The notes beneath the pieces are model-generated. The model made no database searches. It was not told the DNA's origin and saw only the letters and a list, made by a program, of their open reading frames with translations. Positions 60,789 through 64,000 of a stretch of DNA of 64,000 nucleotides are shown piece after piece. Every line of letters starts with the position of its first letter. Position 1 is the stretch's first letter. The stretch lies in NCBI GenBank assembly GCA_025056155.1, contig JANWWL010000002.1, positions 1-64,000 on the forward strand, read 5' to 3'. The translations under genes were made by a program, and so were the position numbers. This DNA is from Sphingomonadaceae bacterium (GTDB lineage Bacteria; Pseudomonadota; Alphaproteobacteria; Sphingomonadales; Sphingomonadaceae).

Positions 60789-61526
60789 TCAACCGGTGGC
60801 GTCTTGAGGCCGTCGGGCGCGTCGCCCCGACAGCGCCCGGAACACGCCGCGAAGCGTGCGCACTTCCTCCGAGGTGAAGCGCGCGGCCGCGAACAGGCCC
60901 GCCAGCGTCCGCCGCGTGGCCGGCGCCCGGTGCGGCGGGAAGAAATAGCCCGCCGCGTCGAGCTCGGCGAACAGCTGGGCCAAAAGTCCATCGAGCTCGG
61001 CCTGGGTCGCGGGGATCCGCTCGGGCGAGCGCGGCAACTCGTCCAGCGCTCCCGGTGTCGACAGCCGCCACTCGTAGGCCAGCACCACCACGGCCTGCGC
61101 CAGATTGAGCGAGGCGAAGCCGGGCACGGCCGGGATGGTGACGATGCCCTGCGCCGTCAGCATGTCGTGCGTGGCGAGGCCCGATCGTTCGGGCCCGAAC
61201 AGCAGGCCCGCCTTCACCCCGCTCGCGCGCACCTCGGCCATGGCCGCCCGCGGGCTGAGAACGGGTTTCCTCAAGTCGCGCTGGGCGTGCGCGGTGGCGA
61301 ACACGATCCGGCAGTCGGCCAGCGCCTCGGACACGGACGCGAACACCCGCGCGGCCTTCAGCACATGGTCCGCCCCGGCGGCCGGTGGGCCGGCCTCGGG
61401 ATTGGGCCAGCCGTCGCGCGGGGCCACGAGCCTGAGGTCCGACAGACCGAAGTTGGCCATGGCCCGGGCGACCATGCCGATGTTCTGGCCGAGCTGCGGC
61501 CGCACGAGGACGATCGCCGGCTCCAT
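60789..61526 (-). CDS. trmJ: TrmJ-family tRNA/rRNA 2'-O-methyltransferase
   Basis: The 245-residue SPOUT methyltransferase starts IVLVRPQLGQNIGMVARAMANFGLSDLRLVAPRDGWPN and has KAGLLFGPERSGLATHDML and IPAVPGFASLNLAQAVVVLAYEW, the knot motifs 1-3. A C-terminal helical region (about 170-245) is typical of TrmJ. It methylates the ribose at position 32 of tRNA anticodon loops in the best-known members. It is divergent from lnt. Confidence 0.9.
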   Translation of the reverse strand: MEPAIVLVRPQLGQNIGMVARAMANFGLSDLRLVAPRDGWPNPEAGPPAAGADHVLKAARVFASVSEALADCRIVFATAHAQRDLRKPVLSPRAAMAEVRASGVKAGLLFGPERSGLATHDMLTAQGIVTIPAVPGFASLNLAQAVVVLAYEWRLSTPGALDELPRSPERIPATQAELDGLLAQLFAELDAAGYFFPPHRAPATRRTLAGLFAAARFTSEEVRTLRGVFRALSGRRARRPQDATG

Positions 61527-61576
61527 GGGTGTCCCCTTGCCCGGGGGGCGAGGCGGGTGCCAAGGCCCGCGCGCCC

Positions 61577-63082
61577 ATGCACCGTCTCGCCATCGCTCTC
61601 GGCCTGGGCGCGCTCACGGCGCTGACCTTCCCACCGCTCGGGCTGTGGCCGCTGGCGTTCCTCGGCGTGGCGGGGCTCCTCCACCTCGTGCGGCAGGCGA
61701 ACGGGCCGACCTTCGGCCTGGGCTGGGCCTTCGGCCTTGGCATGTTCGCCCTGTCACTTGGCTGGATCGCGCGAGCGTTCACCTTCCAGACGGCCATGCC
61801 GCCATGGCTGGGGGCCGTGGCCGTGGGGGCGTTGGCGGCGTTCCTGGGGCTCTATTGGGGGCTCGCGGCCTGGGTCGCCCGCCGGCTGGCCCGCGGCCGG
61901 CCCGTGGCCCTGGTGGTGGCGCTGGCGGGCGCAGTCGTCGTGGCCGAGTTGCTGCGGGGCGAACTGCTCACGGGCTTTCCCTGGAACCCGCTGGGCCTTG
62001 CCCTGATCGACCTGCCCGTCGCGCCGCGGGCGGCAGCCCTGTGGGGTGCGCCGGGCCTTTCGGCCCTGGTGGTGCTGGCGGCCGGGGCCGGCCTCCACCT
62101 GCTCGTGAAGCCCAGGACGGCGGCCGCCCTGCCGGCGGCGCTCGCCGCCCTTCTGGCCCTGCCGGGAGGGGTGTGGCCTCTTCCGTCCGCCCCCCCGACG
62201 GACGGCCTGTTCCTCTTGGTGCAGCCCATGGCGAGCCAGGCGGACAAGCATGCCGAAGGTGGTACCGAACGCCACCTGAAGGCCCACGTGGAGCTCACCG
62301 AACGAACCCTCGCCACCTTAAGGCCGCAGGCCCGCCGGCGGCTTGCGGCCGTCATCTGGCCCGAAGGCGCGATCGAGTTCCCGCTCGAGGAAACACCCTG
62401 GCTTCGCACGCTCGTCACCCGCGCCCTGCCGCCCCAGGCCTTCCTGCTGGCCGGCGGGATCGCGGTCGAGCGCGGGCCCACGGGCCAGGCCCTGGGGCTG
62501 CGCAACAGCCTGTCGGTGCTGGATGCCGCTGGCCAGCTCCGGGCGCGCTACGACAAGGCCCATCTCGTGCCGGGGGGGGAATATTTGCCGCTGCGCGCGC
62601 TGGCCGAGCCGCTCGGACTGCGGCGGCTGGTGCCCGGCACGCTCGACTTCTGGCCGGGTCCCGGCCCACGCACCTTGCACCTGCCCGGCCTGCCGCCGCT
62701 GGCCCCCGCCATCTGCTACGAAATCATCTTCCCCGGCGCCGTCGTCGACCGCCGCGACCGGCCGGCCGCCATCGTCACCGTCTCATCGGACGCATGGTTC
62801 GGCCCCTGGGGCCCCCCCCAACATTTCGCCCAGGCCCGCCTCAGAGCCATCGAGGAAGGCCTTCCCATCCTGCGGGTGACACCCACCGGCATCACCGGCG
62901 TGATCGACGCCCAGGGGCGGGTGGTGGCCAGCCTGCCCGCCGGCCGGGCCGGCACCTTGCTCGTGCCCGCCCCCGGCGCGGCCCCTCCCACGCCCTTCGC
63001 GCGCTGGGGCCCCGCCCTGTCGTGGGGGCTTGCCGCCCTGCTGCTGGCCCTGGGGGCGACGCTTGGGCACCGAAAGACTTAA
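61577..63082 (+). CDS. lnt: Apolipoprotein N-acyltransferase
   Basis: The 501-residue protein has about seven membrane segments, six of them N-terminal, and a nitrilase-like periplasmic domain. The catalytic triad is visible as Glu in AAVIWPEGAIEFPL, Lys in ARYDKAHLVPGGEYLP and Cys in AICYEIIFPG. It adds the third acyl chain to lipoproteins after Lgt and LspA. ATG 61577 (MHRLAIALGLGALTALTFPPL) gives the normal N-terminus. metK follows 54 bp later. Confidence 0.95.
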   Translation: MHRLAIALGLGALTALTFPPLGLWPLAFLGVAGLLHLVRQANGPTFGLGWAFGLGMFALSLGWIARAFTFQTAMPPWLGAVAVGALAAFLGLYWGLAAWVARRLARGRPVALVVALAGAVVVAELLRGELLTGFPWNPLGLALIDLPVAPRAAALWGAPGLSALVVLAAGAGLHLLVKPRTAAALPAALAALLALPGGVWPLPSAPPTDGLFLLVQPMASQADKHAEGGTERHLKAHVELTERTLATLRPQARRRLAAVIWPEGAIEFPLEETPWLRTLVTRALPPQAFLLAGGIAVERGPTGQALGLRNSLSVLDAAGQLRARYDKAHLVPGGEYLPLRALAEPLGLRRLVPGTLDFWPGPGPRTLHLPGLPPLAPAICYEIIFPGAVVDRRDRPAAIVTVSSDAWFGPWGPPQHFAQARLRAIEEGLPILRVTPTGITGVIDAQGRVVASLPAGRAGTLLVPAPGAAPPTPFARWGPALSWGLAALLLALGATLGHRKT

Positions 63083-63136
63083 AGCACCCTTGAACTCCCT
63101 TGCCAGCAGCGTCCAGCGGGCCTAGCGCAGCCCTCC

Positions 63137-64000
63137 ATGACGCGCGCGCATTTCGTCTTCACCTCGGAATCCGTCTCGGAAGGCCACCCCGACAAGGTGG
63201 CCGACCAGATCTCGGACTCGATCGTCGACCTGTTCCTGTCGAAGGATCCCGAAGCCCGCGTCGCCTGCGAGACGTTGGTGACTACGCGGCTCATCGTGCT
63301 GGCGGGGGAAATCCGCGTGCGGGAAGGAGCGGAGCCCACCCTGTTCGAGATCGAGGACGCCGCGCGCGAGGCCGTGCGCCGGATCGGCTATCAGCAGGAC
63401 GGTTTCCACTGGCGCTACGCCAAGTTCGAAAATCTCCTGCACCCCCAGTCGATCGACATCGCGCGGGGAGTGGACGCCTCGGGCAACAAGGACGAAGGGG
63501 CGGGCGACCAGGGCATCATGTTCGGCTACGCCACCGACGAAACGCCGAGCCTGATGCCGGCCACCCTCCACTACTGCCACCGGATCCTCGAGCGGCTGGC
63601 CGAGCTGCGCCGTTCGGGCGAAGCGCCGTTCCTGGAACCCGACGCCAAGAGCCAGCTTACCCTCGCCTACGAGGACGAACGGCCGGTCAAGGCCGTGAAG
63701 CTCGTCGTCTCGCACCAGCACGAGCGGGGCTACTGCCAGTCGCGTCTGCGCCGCTTCATCAAGGACGTGGTGGCCGACGTGCTGCCGCCAGGCTGGATGC
63801 CGGCGGATGAGGACATCTACGTGAACCCCACCGGCCGGTTCGAGATCGGCGGGCCCGATGGCGATGCGGGGCTCACCGGCCGCAAGATCATCGTCGACAC
63901 CTACGGCGGCGCCGCTCCCCACGGGGGTGGGGCCTTCTCGGGCAAGGATCCCACCAAGGTCGACCGCTCGGCCGCCTACATGTGCCGCTACCTTGCGAAG
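63137..64000 (+). CDS. metK: S-adenosylmethionine synthetase (5' part)
   Basis: From ATG 63137 the frame runs open to the right edge (288 codons). It shows the MetK signature [61 protein letters not shown], and [53 protein letters not shown]. It makes S-adenosylmethionine from methionine and ATP. The 3' end is beyond the window. No ribosome site or SAM riboswitch is evident in the 54-bp leader after lnt. Confidence 0.96.
   Translation, partial: MTRAHFVFTSESVSEGHPDKVADQISDSIVDLFLSKDPEARVACETLVTTRLIVLAGEIRVREGAEPTLFEIEDAAREAVRRIGYQQDGFHWRYAKFENLLHPQSIDIARGVDASGNKDEGAGDQGIMFGYATDETPSLMPATLHYCHRILERLAELRRSGEAPFLEPDAKSQLTLAYEDERPVKAVKLVVSHQHERGYCQSRLRRFIKDVVADVLPPGWMPADEDIYVNPTGRFEIGGPDGDAGLTGRKIIVDTYGGAAPHGGGAFSGKDPTKVDRSAAYMCRYLAK

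Noticed and set aside
63083-63136. SAM or SAH riboswitch ahead of metK
   Set aside because: The leader after lnt is only 54 bp and I could not match the SAM-II or SAM/SAH conserved elements.

Overview
The window is very GC-rich and gene-dense, and it looks like the chromosome of an alphaproteobacterium, probably of the Rhodospirillales type. That placement is inferred from gene content: SciP (DUF1153) beside a CtrA-type regulator, an NDUFA12-family complex I protein, SdhE upstream of mfd with recG divergent, split YeeE/YedE proteins, UrcA, and PEPxxWA-CTERM proteins. No rRNA, tRNA, insertion sequence or prophage was seen.

Layout. 1-2.95 kb: the 3' end of an unknown gene running into a single CRISPR-repeat-like unit, then small membrane proteins (DUF202, DUF1622) and a bile acid:sodium symporter-family carrier. 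2.97-9.6 kb: a decaying sulfatase island. It holds a frameshifted porin, an arylsulfatase broken by a 77-bp insertion, the remnant of a second large arylsulfatase, a Crp/Fnr-type regulator, an intact formylglycine-generating enzyme, a DUF2092 pseudogene and a frameshifted glycine-zipper gene. 9.6-15.8 kb: a BLUF photoreceptor with a B12/SCHIC-like domain, ssb, AMP nucleosidase, a SLOG-fold protein, a sulfotransferase, an SDR and mtgA. 15.8-23.1 kb: minus-strand genes for an amidohydrolase, a crotonase-fold enzyme, a small exported protein with a clear promoter, YbjN, UbiK and an RND efflux pair.

23.2-33.0 kb: clpS, three PEP-CTERM proteins, a sulfur operon (persulfide dioxygenase-like MBL enzyme, two YeeE/YedE halves, SulP), a DegP-type protease and aat. 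The second and third PEP-CTERM genes are tandem paralogues, each with a perfect sigma-54 promoter and a shared upstream box at matching distance. 33-41 kb: DUF2155, mlaD, NDUFA12, DUF192, coxG, then an overlapping XdhC / molybdopterin-binding / MobA-like trio facing an overlapping ferredoxin and two cysteine desulfurases. 41-51 kb: urcA, anmK, tyrS, Sel1, recG, sdhE, mfd and a short cation transporter.

51-64 kb: moaA, nadK, an HSL-type hydrolase, rppH, a ThiS-ThiG fusion, aroQ-accB-accC, mnmA, SciP plus a CtrA-like regulator, trmJ, lnt and the 5' part of metK.

Recurring themes are sulfur handling (sulfatases and their maturase, sulfotransferase, persulfide oxidation, YeeE, SulP, desulfurases, MnmA, ThiSG) and the N-degron pathway (ClpS plus Aat). 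Almost every gene outside 2.97-9.6 kb reads intact, so the cluster of broken genes there looks like local decay rather than uniformly poor sequence.
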